A stretch of DNA of 15,702 nt from Candidatus Limimorpha equi (GCA_018065885.1 JAGHSL010000396.1:1-15702), one strand, 5' to 3'; shown: positions 6,051 through 14,225, counted from the stretch's first letter. The notes: a model not told the origin generated them from the sequence alone. Made by a program: numbers and translations.

Positions 6051-7250
6051 ATGCCACAAGTATCTAAAAAAGGTCAGGTTATGCCTGCATCGCCTATCCG
6101 CCGACTCGTCCCTTATTCAGACGCAGCCAAGGCAAGAGGCATCAAAGTCTATCATCTTAATATTGGTCAGCCTGACATCGAAACACCACGTTTCGCTCTT
6201 GAAGCGTTGAACGATTACCGCTGGAAAGTGTTGGCTTACACACATTCAGCAGGTGAAGCTTCAACGCGTAGAAAGATGACCGAATACTATAAAAAGTGGG
6301 GAATCGATGTCACGGAAGATGAAATCATTCTCACCAATGGTGGCTCTGAAGCCATTCAGTTTGCTTTTGGCGTTTGCCTTGATGCTGGCGATGAAGTCAT
6401 CATTCCTGAACCGTTCTATGCCAACTACAATGGTTTTGCCACTGAATCTGATGTGGTCGTGAAGCCTATCATGTCGTTCATTCACAGAGGTTTTGCGCTT
6501 CCTTCAATTGAAGAGTTTGAAAAAGTCATCACTGATAAGACCAAGGCCATCATGATTTGCAATCCTAACAACCCGACGGGTGCCGTCTATTCGGAAGAGG
6601 AATTGCATCAGCTGGCCGAACTTGTGAAGAAATACGACCTGTTCCTGTTTGTCGACGAAGTGTATCGTGAATTTGCATACGATGGCAAATATGTGTTCCC
6701 AGCCTTGAATCTGGGTATCGACGATCATGTCATCATGTTCGACTCAGTGTCAAAGCGTTACAGTGCTTGCGGTGCTCGTTTGGGCATGTTCGTCTCCAAG
6801 AACAAGGAGGTGATGAAGGCTGCCATGAAATATGCTCAGGCCCGTTTGTGCCCGTCAGCTTTCAGCCAAGTCTTTGCCGAAGCTGCCGTTGACACGCCAG
6901 ACGATTATTTCGTTGCGGTTAAGAATGAATATCTTGCACGCCGCAACTGTGTCGTGGTTGGCGTGAATGCCATTCCGGGCTGTTTCTGCCCAACGCCAAG
7001 AGGCGCTTTCTATGCTGTGGCTCGTCTTCCTATCGATGATTCCGACGCTTTCTGCAAGTGGTTGCTTGAAGAATTCAACTATAATGGCGAAACCGTCATG
7101 CTGGCTCCGGCTACGGGTTTCTATTCGGTTGAAGGTATGGGTAAGGACGAAGTCCGTATCAGCTACTGCCTGAAGGTCGAAGATCTGCAAGCCGCACTGA
7201 AATGCCTTGATGAAGCCTTGAAGGTTTATCCTGGCAGAGTGCATTTTTAA
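6051..7250 (+). CDS. pyridoxal phosphate-dependent aminotransferase, class I/II
   Basis: This 399-residue enzyme is a fold-type I aminotransferase of the aspartate/aromatic aminotransferase kind. Visible landmarks are the N-terminal substrate segment (LNIGQPDIETP, residues 36-46), TNGGSEA at 95-101 contacting the PLP phosphate, NPNNPTG at 171-177, Asp202 and Tyr205 in VDEVYREF holding the PLP ring, Schiff-base Lys235 in SVSKRYSACGARLG, and Arg369 in EVRISY, the likely alpha-carboxylate contact. Length is normal for the family. Substrate cannot be fixed from sequence; aspartate or a broad amino acid range is likely. It acts in the cytoplasm. It has its own terminator, but a dicarboxylate/amino-acid symporter follows 68 bp later on the same strand, which fits a linked role. 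Confidence 0.92.
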   Translation: MPQVSKKGQVMPASPIRRLVPYSDAAKARGIKVYHLNIGQPDIETPRFALEALNDYRWKVLAYTHSAGEASTRRKMTEYYKKWGIDVTEDEIILTNGGSEAIQFAFGVCLDAGDEVIIPEPFYANYNGFATESDVVVKPIMSFIHRGFALPSIEEFEKVITDKTKAIMICNPNNPTGAVYSEEELHQLAELVKKYDLFLFVDEVYREFAYDGKYVFPALNLGIDDHVIMFDSVSKRYSACGARLGMFVSKNKEVMKAAMKYAQARLCPSAFSQVFAEAAVDTPDDYFVAVKNEYLARRNCVVVGVNAIPGCFCPTPRGAFYAVARLPIDDSDAFCKWLLEEFNYNGETVMLAPATGFYSVEGMGKDEVRISYCLKVEDLQAALKCLDEALKVYPGRVHF

Positions 7251-7268
7251 TTGAACGTAAATTATCAC

Positions 7269-7305
7269 ATGCCGCCATTGCAACATAATGGCGGCATTAT
7301 TTTTA
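7269..7305 (+). terminator. terminator between aminotransferase and symporter
   Basis: A perfect 11-bp GC-rich stem (ATGCCGCCATT 7269-7279 with 7287-7297) with a 7-base loop is followed by TATTTTT. It sits 18 bp after the aminotransferase stop and 14 bp before the symporter start, so it may attenuate rather than fully stop read-through. Confidence 0.85.
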
Positions 7306-7318
7306 AAAAGAAAATATC

Positions 7319-8503
7319 ATGAAAATCAAAAAGATAGGGCTGCTTCCAAAAGTCATCATTGCCATTGTGTTAGGCATCGTATGTTCGTTGTTCTTTCCAA
7401 CGTGGTTGGTGAGGATATTCGTCACATTCAACAGCATTTTCGGGAATTTCCTGAATTTCGCCATTCCTCTCATTATCATCGGCTTGGTTGCTCCAGGCAT
7501 TGCCGAATTAGGCAAGGATGCTGGACGGCTATTGTGGATTACGGTTGCCTTGGCGTATGGTTCGACTTTGATTTCGGGCTTTTTCTCATATTTCGCAAGC
7601 AGTGCCTTTTTCCCGAGTTTCATCCAAGCGGGTTCGGTTGGCGATGTGGACACATTGACAAAAAGCGCAGTCGAACCGTATTTCACCATCGACATGCCGC
7701 CGCTTATGGAAGTGATGACAGCTTTGATTTTGGCTTTCATTCTTGGTTTAGGTCTGGCGGCGGTGAAAGGCGACACTTTCAAAAATATCCTCGTTGAATT
7801 TCGCGATTTGGTCAACATGCTGATTGCCAAAGCTATCATTCCTTTGTTCCCAATTTATATCTTTGGCATTTTCATGAAAATTTGTGTGGAGAGTGAAATC
7901 GGTGTCATACTTGGCGTTTTCTTGAAAGTCGTCTTGATAATCTTTGCCATGACGGTCGTTTTGTTGCTTTTCCAGTTTTGTGTGGCTGGTCTTGTGGCGA
8001 AGAAAAATCCTATTCGCTGCTTAATCAATATGTTGCCGGCCTACGTTACGGCTTTGGGAACGCAGTCGTCAGCGGCTACCATTCCGGTCACTTTGGCTCA
8101 AGCCAAGAAAAACGATGTCAATCCTGATATTGCCGGTTTTACGGTTCCGTTGTGCGCCACTATCCATCTGGCGGGCAGCATTCTGAAGATTGTGGCCTGT
8201 TCGTATGCCATTATGCTGATGAGCGGAATGACCATAAGTTTCGGCACATACGCTGGCTTTATTTGCATGTTGGGTATTGTGATGGTGGCTGCTCCAGGCG
8301 TGCCGGGCGGTGCCATTATGGCGGCTTTGGGCGTGTTGAGTTCGATGTTAGGCTTCACGCAAGACATGTTAGGCTTGATAATTGCAATTTACATTGCCAT
8401 GGACAGTTTTGGCACAGCCTGCAACGTGACGGGCGATGGAGCCATAGCCTTGATAGTGGATGCAATAAATAGGAAGCGGTCTAAAGAGACTGTTGATAAG
8501 TAA
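7319..8503 (+). CDS. dicarboxylate/amino acid:cation symporter (DAACS/SDF family)
   Basis: This 394-residue integral membrane protein has about eight hydrophobic helices plus two re-entrant segments. Family landmarks appear in order: the serine-rich re-entrant tip QSSAATIPVTL (249-259), VPLCATIHLAGS (276-287) in the unwound helix, APGVPGG (325-331) at the second tip, and DSFGTACNVTGDGA (362-375) where substrate and Na+ bind in GltPh-like carriers. The family imports glutamate, aspartate, C4-dicarboxylates, serine or threonine with Na+ or H+. The usual DR-R pair of aspartate carriers is replaced by DS-F-T, so an anionic amino acid may not be the substrate. It follows an aminotransferase gene after a terminator hairpin, suggesting related metabolism. 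Confidence 0.9.
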   Translation: MKIKKIGLLPKVIIAIVLGIVCSLFFPTWLVRIFVTFNSIFGNFLNFAIPLIIIGLVAPGIAELGKDAGRLLWITVALAYGSTLISGFFSYFASSAFFPSFIQAGSVGDVDTLTKSAVEPYFTIDMPPLMEVMTALILAFILGLGLAAVKGDTFKNILVEFRDLVNMLIAKAIIPLFPIYIFGIFMKICVESEIGVILGVFLKVVLIIFAMTVVLLLFQFCVAGLVAKKNPIRCLINMLPAYVTALGTQSSAATIPVTLAQAKKNDVNPDIAGFTVPLCATIHLAGSILKIVACSYAIMLMSGMTISFGTYAGFICMLGIVMVAAPGVPGGAIMAALGVLSSMLGFTQDMLGLIIAIYIAMDSFGTACNVTGDGAIALIVDAINRKRSKETVDK

Positions 8504-8680
8504 TTGTTAAAAATAAAACTTCAATTTGAATTTCGGGGGGGGAGACTGCGGGATTTCGAGACTGATCGTATTCCCGCATTCACAACCCCTCGGTATTTCA
8601 TGTTCAGTAAAACTAATTTGCTTAAGTGCTTGTTTAAATTTAGTTTACATTTTGAATTTAGGGTTATGGATGATTCGGAC

Positions 8681-8753
8681 TCTTTGACATTTGGACGCTT
8701 GGACATTTGGATATTTGTACAATTTACTGACTGATAACTGACAACCGATAACC
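8681..8753. repeat. degenerate short tandem repeats (TTTGGAC and CTGATAAC types)
   Basis: The motif TTTGGAC and close variants recur about four times between 8681 and 8718, followed by ACTGATAAC, ACTGACAAC and ACCGATAACC. Copies are imperfect. Similar AT-rich short repeats also occur at about 5958-6005. Such sequences are common in Bacteroidales intergenic DNA and have no known role. Confidence 0.5.
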
Positions 8754-8930
8754 AATTTATGTTGCAGTTTAATTTTGACCACTTACTTTCTTTATTTGCA
8801 GGACGCTGAAAAACAGAGCTTGTGTTTTTTTGTGGTTGGTTTACCGCTTTTTTTGTTGATGAAAAAATATCAGAAGGCTGACGGAGAAAAATGACCAAGG
8901 AATTTGTTTCATTAATCCATCAAAAAGCAT

Positions 8931-8938
8931 TATTTTCG
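8931..8938 (+). promoter_or_regulatory. possible -7 element for the beta-galactosidase gene
   Basis: TATTTTCG differs by one base from TAnnTTTG and lies 17 bases upstream of the ATG at 8956. No convincing -33 element is visible, so this is tentative. Confidence 0.3.
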
Positions 8939-8955
8939 CCACAAATTTTATTGCG

Positions 8956-11900
8956 ATGAAAAAGATAATGATATTAGCCATTTGCATGGCTTTTTTAGCT
9001 GTTGTAAAGGCTCAGACTTCTGATGAACTGAACGCTTGGAATGATGTCAATGTATACGAAATCAACAAGTTATATCCGCGTGTAAATGTCGTTCCGCAAG
9101 GAGATTATTCCATTTCGCTCAATGGCAATTGGAAATTCAATTGGGTCGACAATCCATCGAAAGCGCCAGAGAATTTTTTCAAGGTTGATTATGATGCGTC
9201 GTCATGGAACACTATTAAGGTGCCAGCCAATTGGGAACTGAATGGTTTCGGTGTGCCGATTTATGTCAATGTCAACAATGAATTTCGTCCCAATCAGCCA
9301 CCGTTTGCGCCGGCTGTCGATAATCCTGTGGGTTGTTACATCACTGATTTTGAGATTCCAGAGACGTGGAATGGCCGTCAGATTTATATTAATTTCGGTG
9401 CGGTGAAATCGGCTTATTATGTTTGGGTGAATGGTCGGTTTGTGGGCTATACTGAGGACGCAAAGACCAATTCCGATTTCGATATTTCCAAATGTTGTCA
9501 GATAGGGAAGAACCGCCTTGCCGTGAAATGTTATCGTTTTTCCAATGGCTCTTATTTTGAGTGTCAGGATTTTTGGCGCTTGAGCGGCATTGAACGCGAT
9601 GTGAAAGTATATGCAAAACCCGAACTCAATATCTACGATTATGAAGTCCATGCCGGGCTTGACAAAACTTACGAAAACGGTGTTTTGTCAATTGATGTAA
9701 CGGTTCAATCAACGAAGCAGAAGATACAGAAAAACAGCGAATTGATTGCCGTTGTTTGGAGCGGTGATGTCCAATTTTGCTTGAAGAAATCATTGAATGA
9801 CTTGAATTTTAATCTGGCCGACGATGGCTATTATTATGCCAAGACAGTTCTTGAACCAGCCAAAGGGCAAAATGTCGGAAAAGTCAGGAAATGGTCGGCG
9901 GAAGAGCCGAATCTTTATAATATGAGTCTCTCCATTTTGGACAAAAAAGGCAACGTGATTGAAACCTTGACAAACCATATTGGCTTCCGTACTGCCGAAG
10001 TCAAGGATGGCAAGTTTTTGGTGAACGGGCAGTATGTTTTAATAAAAGGTGTGAACCGTCACGAGCACGACCCATATACGGGTCATGCCATTACGCGTGA
10101 ACTCATGGAAAAGGATATGGCCATGATGAAACGTTTGAATATCAACACGGTGCGCACTTGCCACTATCCAGATGACCCGTATTGGTACGAGCTATGCGAC
10201 CGCTACGGGATATATGTCATCGACGAAGCCAATGTGGAATCGCACGCGCAAGGTTATGGTGAAGCGAGCCTCGCCAAACATGAGGAATATCAAGGTATGA
10301 TTTGGTCGCGCAACCGCAATATGTTGGAGCGTGACAAGAACCATCCGTCTGTAATTATGTGGTCGTTGGGCAACGAATGCGGCAATGGAATCAATTTTGA
10401 ATATACTTATCGGTGGATGAAAAAACGTGATGCTTCGCGTCCGGTCATTTACGAACGTGCTTGCTTGGATTGGAATACGGATGTCGTTGGTTTAATGTAT
10501 AGTAGTACCGATTATTTGAAGCGTTACGTTGAGGAAAGAATGGATAAATTCCATCGTCCGTTTATCATGGTGGAATATTGTCATGCAATGGGCAACAGCA
10601 TGGGTGGTTTGCAGGATTACTGGAACCTTATTGAACAGCATGAACAATTGCAAGGCGGTTGCGTTTGGGATTGGGTTGACCAAAGTTTCATTGTCTACGA
10701 TGCTACCAAAAAGGTGAATTGGCTGGCTGTTGGTGGCGACCTCGGCGAAGCCTACGGTGTGGGCGACGACGATAGTTTTTGTGCCAATGGCATTATACAG
10801 AGCGACCGCACGCCGCATCATCATGCAGCCGAGGTGAAGAAAGTTTATCAGCAGATAAAGTTCAAGCCTGTTGATGTTACGACTGGCGAATTTGAGGCAA
10901 AGAATTGGTTTTCATTTACTAACGCAAATGCATTCGATTGCCATTATGTGATTTTCTCAGCCGAGCGCATTTTGACGAAAGGTGAAATCGAACTGAACAT
11001 GAAGCCTTTTGAGACACAAAAGATATTTGTTCCGCGTTTGCGCATTTATGGTCATCCGGGCGAGGAATTTTTTGTGCGTTTCTCGGTCACTTTAAAAGAA
11101 GACCATCCGTTTATGATAGCGGGGACGGAGATTGCCTACGACGAATTCAAATTGGATTGGCCGTCGGAAGAACGCCATGCCGTTGAGATTGCCGATGATG
11201 CCCAACCGCTTGAATTACATGTTTATCCGTCTGATTCGGCCATGGTTGTCTCCAATAACAGGTTTTCCGTTTCATTCGATACCAATACGGCTGAAATATT
11301 GGAATATGAATACGAAGGCAAGGATTTGTTGGAAGGTAACCTCAGGCAAAATTTCTGGCGTGCTCCGACTTTGAATGATAAAGTTGACGGTTGGGCTTTG
11401 CCGCGTTGGAAAAAAGCTGGACTTCAACATCTTACCCCGAAATGTGAATATGCTCATGCTGATTATGCAGGGGACGGATCGGTTTATTTCCAAGCCACGG
11501 TTGGGCTTTATGATATTGCGGGGAACAGGCAACTTCTTGTCAACGAATTCTATCTCATTGATCAGGAAGGAAACATTACTTTGAAAAATCGTATAGAACC
11601 TGATGCTACCGTGACAAGTTTTCCGAAGATCGGTATGCAAATGAAAATATCTGATGAGTATCAGAATGTTATGTATGCTGGCAGAAATGCAGAAAACTAT
11701 CCTGACCGTAATGCGGCGGGAAAGTTTGGCCTTCATGTGTTGAATGCTTTCAACATGTTTGAACAGCATCCCGTTCCTCAGGATAACGGCAACCGCGCCG
11801 ATGTGCGTTGGCTGACTATCATGAATAAAGACAATGATTTCGGCCTGTTTGTCACCATGGATGAACCTTTTAATTTCAGCATGTATAATTACGACGATGA

Positions 11901-12858
11901 CAATCTGACGGCAGCCGAGCGCATCAATAAGTTGGAGCCGCAAGACGATTTCACTGTCAATTTGGATTATAAGCAGGCTCCACTCGGTACAGCAACCTGT
12001 GGTCCAGGCGTTGATGAACGCTATGTGATTAAAAAGCAGGTTTATGAGTATTCGCTTCGTTTCAAGGGAATCAATCTGGAGGAAGAAGACCCGTTTAACC
12101 TTTATGCGCAAGATGCTTTTTGCATTGACGAAATGATTCTGCCTACGCCAAAAATTACGACAGACTTGCAACGTGTTTTCAATCATCCTGTTACGGTTAG
12201 CTTGAGTTGCGATGACCCAGAGGCGAAAATCTATTACACACTTGATGGCAAGGAACCTACGAAAAAATCGAAACTCTATAAGAAGCCATTCGTGATGGAT
12301 GGTAGTTGCGAGCTGAAAGTCAAGGCGATAAAGAATCATGCTTTGCCTTCGTTCACTACTCATCAGCGTTTTGATATGCTTCCTATTTTGAATACGACCT
12401 ACAAAAATGCTCCGTCAATTCGTTATGGTAAAGATGCCGACATTGCCTTGATGGATGGAAAAAAAGGCTTGCCTGGTGATTACTACAATGATTGGCTTGG
12501 CTTTGATGGCAAGGATATGGAAGCTACAATGGAATTGTCTAAACCTTTGAGCTTCAATACGGTGAAAATCGGTTTTTGTCACGAACCTAACGATTGGGTG
12601 ATGTGGCCGAAAAGTGTAATGGTCAGTTTCTCGAATGACGGTGAAAACTATTCCGAATGGCAGCGTGCTTCGCTGCCTGTGTACGATGGCGTGGATAAGA
12701 TGGCGGGCAAGGGTAGGGTAGAGGCTCGCGCCAAAGTCAAGGCTGAAAAAGTGAAGTTTATCCGTGTAAGGGTGGAAAGCTATGGCACACTTCCCGAATG
12801 GCATCCTAACGCTGGCGAAAAGGCTTGGATTATGGTTGACGAGGTGGAAGTAAAGTGA
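8956..12858 (+). CDS. secreted GH2 beta-galactosidase with C-terminal accessory domains
   Basis: This 1300-residue enzyme opens with a signal peptide (MKKIMILAICMAFLAVVKA, cleavage near residue 19-20), so it is exported to the periplasm or cell surface. The core follows LacZ order: sugar-binding jelly-roll (about 50-220, with LNGNWKFNW and FWRLSGIERDV), Ig-like domain (about 222-345), TIM barrel (about 346-640) and small-chain beta-sandwich (about 750-1035). Catalytic residues are visible: acid/base Glu474 in WSLGNECGNG and nucleophile Glu540 in MVEYCHAMGNS; NRHEHDP (367-373) is also present. Beyond the usual end (about 1040) are a chitobiase/HEX C-terminal-like segment (1064-1125, with IYYTLDGKEPT) and a discoidin/F5-8C-like domain (about 1150-1298). 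It should release terminal beta-galactose from glycans or lactose; the extra domains suggest a polymer or mucin-type substrate. No SusC/D or sulfatase genes are nearby. Confidence 0.93.
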   Translation: MKKIMILAICMAFLAVVKAQTSDELNAWNDVNVYEINKLYPRVNVVPQGDYSISLNGNWKFNWVDNPSKAPENFFKVDYDASSWNTIKVPANWELNGFGVPIYVNVNNEFRPNQPPFAPAVDNPVGCYITDFEIPETWNGRQIYINFGAVKSAYYVWVNGRFVGYTEDAKTNSDFDISKCCQIGKNRLAVKCYRFSNGSYFECQDFWRLSGIERDVKVYAKPELNIYDYEVHAGLDKTYENGVLSIDVTVQSTKQKIQKNSELIAVVWSGDVQFCLKKSLNDLNFNLADDGYYYAKTVLEPAKGQNVGKVRKWSAEEPNLYNMSLSILDKKGNVIETLTNHIGFRTAEVKDGKFLVNGQYVLIKGVNRHEHDPYTGHAITRELMEKDMAMMKRLNINTVRTCHYPDDPYWYELCDRYGIYVIDEANVESHAQGYGEASLAKHEEYQGMIWSRNRNMLERDKNHPSVIMWSLGNECGNGINFEYTYRWMKKRDASRPVIYERACLDWNTDVVGLMYSSTDYLKRYVEERMDKFHRPFIMVEYCHAMGNSMGGLQDYWNLIEQHEQLQGGCVWDWVDQSFIVYDATKKVNWLAVGGDLGEAYGVGDDDSFCANGIIQSDRTPHHHAAEVKKVYQQIKFKPVDVTTGEFEAKNWFSFTNANAFDCHYVIFSAERILTKGEIELNMKPFETQKIFVPRLRIYGHPGEEFFVRFSVTLKEDHPFMIAGTEIAYDEFKLDWPSEERHAVEIADDAQPLELHVYPSDSAMVVSNNRFSVSFDTNTAEILEYEYEGKDLLEGNLRQNFWRAPTLNDKVDGWALPRWKKAGLQHLTPKCEYAHADYAGDGSVYFQATVGLYDIAGNRQLLVNEFYLIDQEGNITLKNRIEPDATVTSFPKIGMQMKISDEYQNVMYAGRNAENYPDRNAAGKFGLHVLNAFNMFEQHPVPQDNGNRADVRWLTIMNKDNDFGLFVTMDEPFNFSMYNYDDDNLTAAERINKLEPQDDFTVNLDYKQAPLGTATCGPGVDERYVIKKQVYEYSLRFKGINLEEEDPFNLYAQDAFCIDEMILPTPKITTDLQRVFNHPVTVSLSCDDPEAKIYYTLDGKEPTKKSKLYKKPFVMDGSCELKVKAIKNHALPSFTTHQRFDMLPILNTTYKNAPSIRYGKDADIALMDGKKGLPGDYYNDWLGFDGKDMEATMELSKPLSFNTVKIGFCHEPNDWVMWPKSVMVSFSNDGENYSEWQRASLPVYDGVDKMAGKGRVEARAKVKAEKVKFIRVRVESYGTLPEWHPNAGEKAWIMVDEVEVK

Positions 12859-12960
12859 TTCCGAATGATTTTTGAAATTGGTTTTTCTTCCACAGGTTCC
12901 GTTTTCACATCACTCCGCAACAGCATGGAGACACAGGTAAACAGCAGAAGAATTATAAGA

Positions 12961-12986
12961 AACTCCTGAATTTTTAGGAGGTTTTT
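12961..12986. terminator. bidirectional terminator between convergent genes
   Basis: AACTCCT (12961-12967) pairs with AGGAG plus flanking T's (about 12976-12986), with a T-run on the plus side (GTTTTT) and a T-rich stretch on the minus side. It lies about 100 bp after the beta-galactosidase stop and directly after the displaced ATPase stop at 12986-12988, so it can serve both convergent genes. Confidence 0.6.
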
Positions 12987-13162
12987 CATGCTGTTGTCTT
13001 ATTTATCCATCTGAGAAAAAATGGATCTTCAATTTCGTAAGTGTCTGTTTTTATGAGATAACCGTTTTTTACGAGTCGTTTCAGAGAACTGAATGTGGTG
13101 CTGGTTGGTAGGTCGCGTTGGGTGAGCGGATTGCGGTTTTTGCTGATGAGAATAAGTGTATT
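12986..13162 (-). pseudogene. displaced C-terminal winged-helix-like end of the ATPase
   Basis: In the -1 frame relative to the ATPase, 58 codons run from 13162 to a TGA at 12986-12988. They encode NTLILISKNRNPLTQRDLP, then TTFSSLKRLVKNGYLI and a closing IEDPFFLRWINK. This is the usual C-terminal winged-helix-like part of COG1672 ATPases, where a short helix-turn-helix is followed by a DPFFxxW box. Joining it to residue 297 of the main frame by one added base gives a normal-length protein of about 356 residues. No X-XXY-YYZ slippery heptamer is visible, so a one-base deletion or a base-call error in the CCC run at 13163-13165 is the simplest cause. Confidence 0.75.
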
Positions 13163-14055
13163 GGGTCGGTTTTGTTCAGGTTAAGCCAAAAACGTTCAAA
13201 ATCGAGATCGTGCATTTCAACGAGTTGTCCGATTGCGTTGTCAACGAAATTGCCGCCGAACAGCTTGTAATTGATGGCATCCCACGTCTGAAAAGCCAAT
13301 TGCTGGGTGTAATAGGGATGGCAACGTGTCACTTGAAGAATTTCCGAACTGATTTTTTCGTAGTCATCTGTTATTTTCGAAAATCTCTCATTCAGGAAAT
13401 CAGTGAATTCGGCTTCCGGAATGCGTTTCAGCTGCATGATAAGTCCAAAATGATAGAATGGCGATTTCTTGTCATTGAAGATTTCTTCCATCATCGATTC
13501 CTGACTACCCAAAAAGATGAAATTGACGTTGGTCTGAAGTTGAAGAATGGACCTCAGTTTTTTATCAAGCCCCTGTCCGATATCCTTTATTTCCTGAAAT
13601 TCGTCAAAAATAAGGATAATACGCTTTTCCTCTGTGCTGACCTTTCCGACCAAATCCATTACATCTTCCAAAATCATGTCGGTGTTTGTTGCGCTCGGTT
13701 CAAAAGAAACTTCGACGCCATTTGTCAAAGGATTTGTCGAAAAGGTCGGAATGATTCTGAAATTGCGCATGAACAATTTTATCTTTTTCATCGGATAAAG
13801 TTTCAGCAGTGATTCCAAAATCTTGTTTCCCAACTCTTTTACACTTGTTATGCTCTGCATATTGAGCATGATGTAAGGCCTTTCCGTCTGTTTCACCGCT
13901 TTCAGCACCAGACTGCTTTTACCAAAACGACGTGGACTTATCAAAGCAAGATGATTCTCGCTGTCCAAGATACGGCAGATGTATTGCAATTCATTCTGAC
14001 GGTCGGTGAAGTATTCCTTCTCGACAATTGTTCCGAATTTGAATGGGTTTTTCAT
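13081..14055 (-). CDS. AAA ATPase (COG1672-like), reading frame broken near its C-terminus
   Basis: The open frame gives 324 residues. Residues 37-48 hold a Walker A variant SPRRFGKSS, residues 147-155 a Walker B ILIFDEFQE (Asp151, Glu152), and FLGSQE near 181-186 resembles a sensor-1 strand. The opening NPFKFGTIVEKEYFTDRQNEL is typical of prokaryotic COG1672/STAND-related ATPases that are often multi-copy in Bacteroidales. After about residue 297 (13165) the sequence stops looking like the family: the last 27 residues read as low-quality, Pro/Ser-rich text. The proper end continues in another frame (see the separate entry), so this gene carries a frameshift or a sequencing error. Molecular role of the family is poorly known; DNA- or stress-linked functions have been proposed. 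Confidence 0.8.
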   Translation of the reverse strand: MKNPFKFGTIVEKEYFTDRQNELQYICRILDSENHLALISPRRFGKSSLVLKAVKQTERPYIMLNMQSITSVKELGNKILESLLKLYPMKKIKLFMRNFRIIPTFSTNPLTNGVEVSFEPSATNTDMILEDVMDLVGKVSTEEKRIILIFDEFQEIKDIGQGLDKKLRSILQLQTNVNFIFLGSQESMMEEIFNDKKSPFYHFGLIMQLKRIPEAEFTDFLNERFSKITDDYEKISSEILQVTRCHPYYTQQLAFQTWDAINYKLFGGNFVDNAIGQLVEMHDLDFERFWLNLNKTDPIHLFSSAKTAIRSPNATYQPAPHSVL

Positions 14056-14084
14056 GCGAAATTTTTCGTTGCGAAATTTTTCGC
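14056..14084. promoter_or_regulatory. tandem palindromic repeat in the ATPase leader (operator candidate)
   Basis: GCGAAATTTTTCG occurs at 14056-14068 and again at 14071-14083, separated by TT. Each copy is a near-palindrome (GCGAAA-TT-TTTCGC in the second, 14071-14084). The pair fills the space between the ATPase start codon (14055) and its -7 element, an ideal place for a repressor, perhaps autoregulation. No regulator gene is in view. Confidence 0.5.
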
Positions 14085-14091
14085 AAATATA
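14084..14091 (-). promoter_or_regulatory. -7 promoter element for the ATPase gene
   Basis: The minus strand reads TATATTTG, a full match to TAnnTTTG, 28 bases upstream of the ATPase ATG. No clear TTTG -33 box is seen at the usual distance. Confidence 0.5.
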
Positions 14092-14190
14092 GGATGTTTT
14101 TTCATATTACGATTGTATTTAGAACATTTTTTACTTCGAGCCATTTACTTATTCTACAACAATTTCGTGTATGATCCGAAGAAATACCTG

Positions 14191-14225
14191 AAAAAAAGTA
14201 GAGACGTTGCGCGCGACGTCTCTAC
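14191..14225 (-). terminator. GTAGAGACG-type palindrome with T-run (terminator-like repeat)
   Basis: GTAGAGACGTTGCG (14198-14211) and 14212-14225 are inverted repeats with one wobble pair over 14 bases. On the minus strand the stem is followed by seven T, so it can terminate transcription from the CobW-type gene about 200 bp upstream. Palindromes with GTAGAGACG arms recur between genes in Bacteroidetes and other phyla as dispersed repeats, which I recall from general knowledge and cannot check here. Confidence 0.6.

Larger units (their letters stand above)
8504..8955. other. 452-bp intergenic region with G8 tract and degenerate short repeats
   Basis: I see no credible gene here. It contains a run of eight G at 8535-8542, a 7-bp stem TGCGGGA/TCCCGCA (8547-8553 with 8572-8578), a cluster of TTTGGAC-like short repeats at 8681-8718, and ACTGATAAC/ACCGATAAC-like repeats at 8726-8753. 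Short frames on both strands read across the repeats and look artefactual. The promoter of the downstream beta-galactosidase should lie near 8900-8940. Confidence 0.6.

Noticed and set aside
8521..8898. 125-codon minus-strand frame in the symporter/beta-galactosidase gap
   Set aside because: It reads through short degenerate repeats and a G-run and has low-complexity text with no domain.
11272..12363. 363-codon minus-strand frame inside the beta-galactosidase gene
   Set aside because: It is antisense to conserved GH2 sequence and has no recognisable domain or promoter.
12780..12989. 69-codon minus-strand frame with a hydrophobic start
   Set aside because: It overlaps the beta-galactosidase end and the terminator hairpin, and its hydrophobic text comes from the terminator sequence; the ATPase tail ends here in another frame.
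13155..13180. Programmed -1 frameshifting in the ATPase
   Set aside because: No X-XXY-YYZ heptamer is in frame at the junction and no clear downstream pseudoknot was seen; a deletion or base error is simpler.
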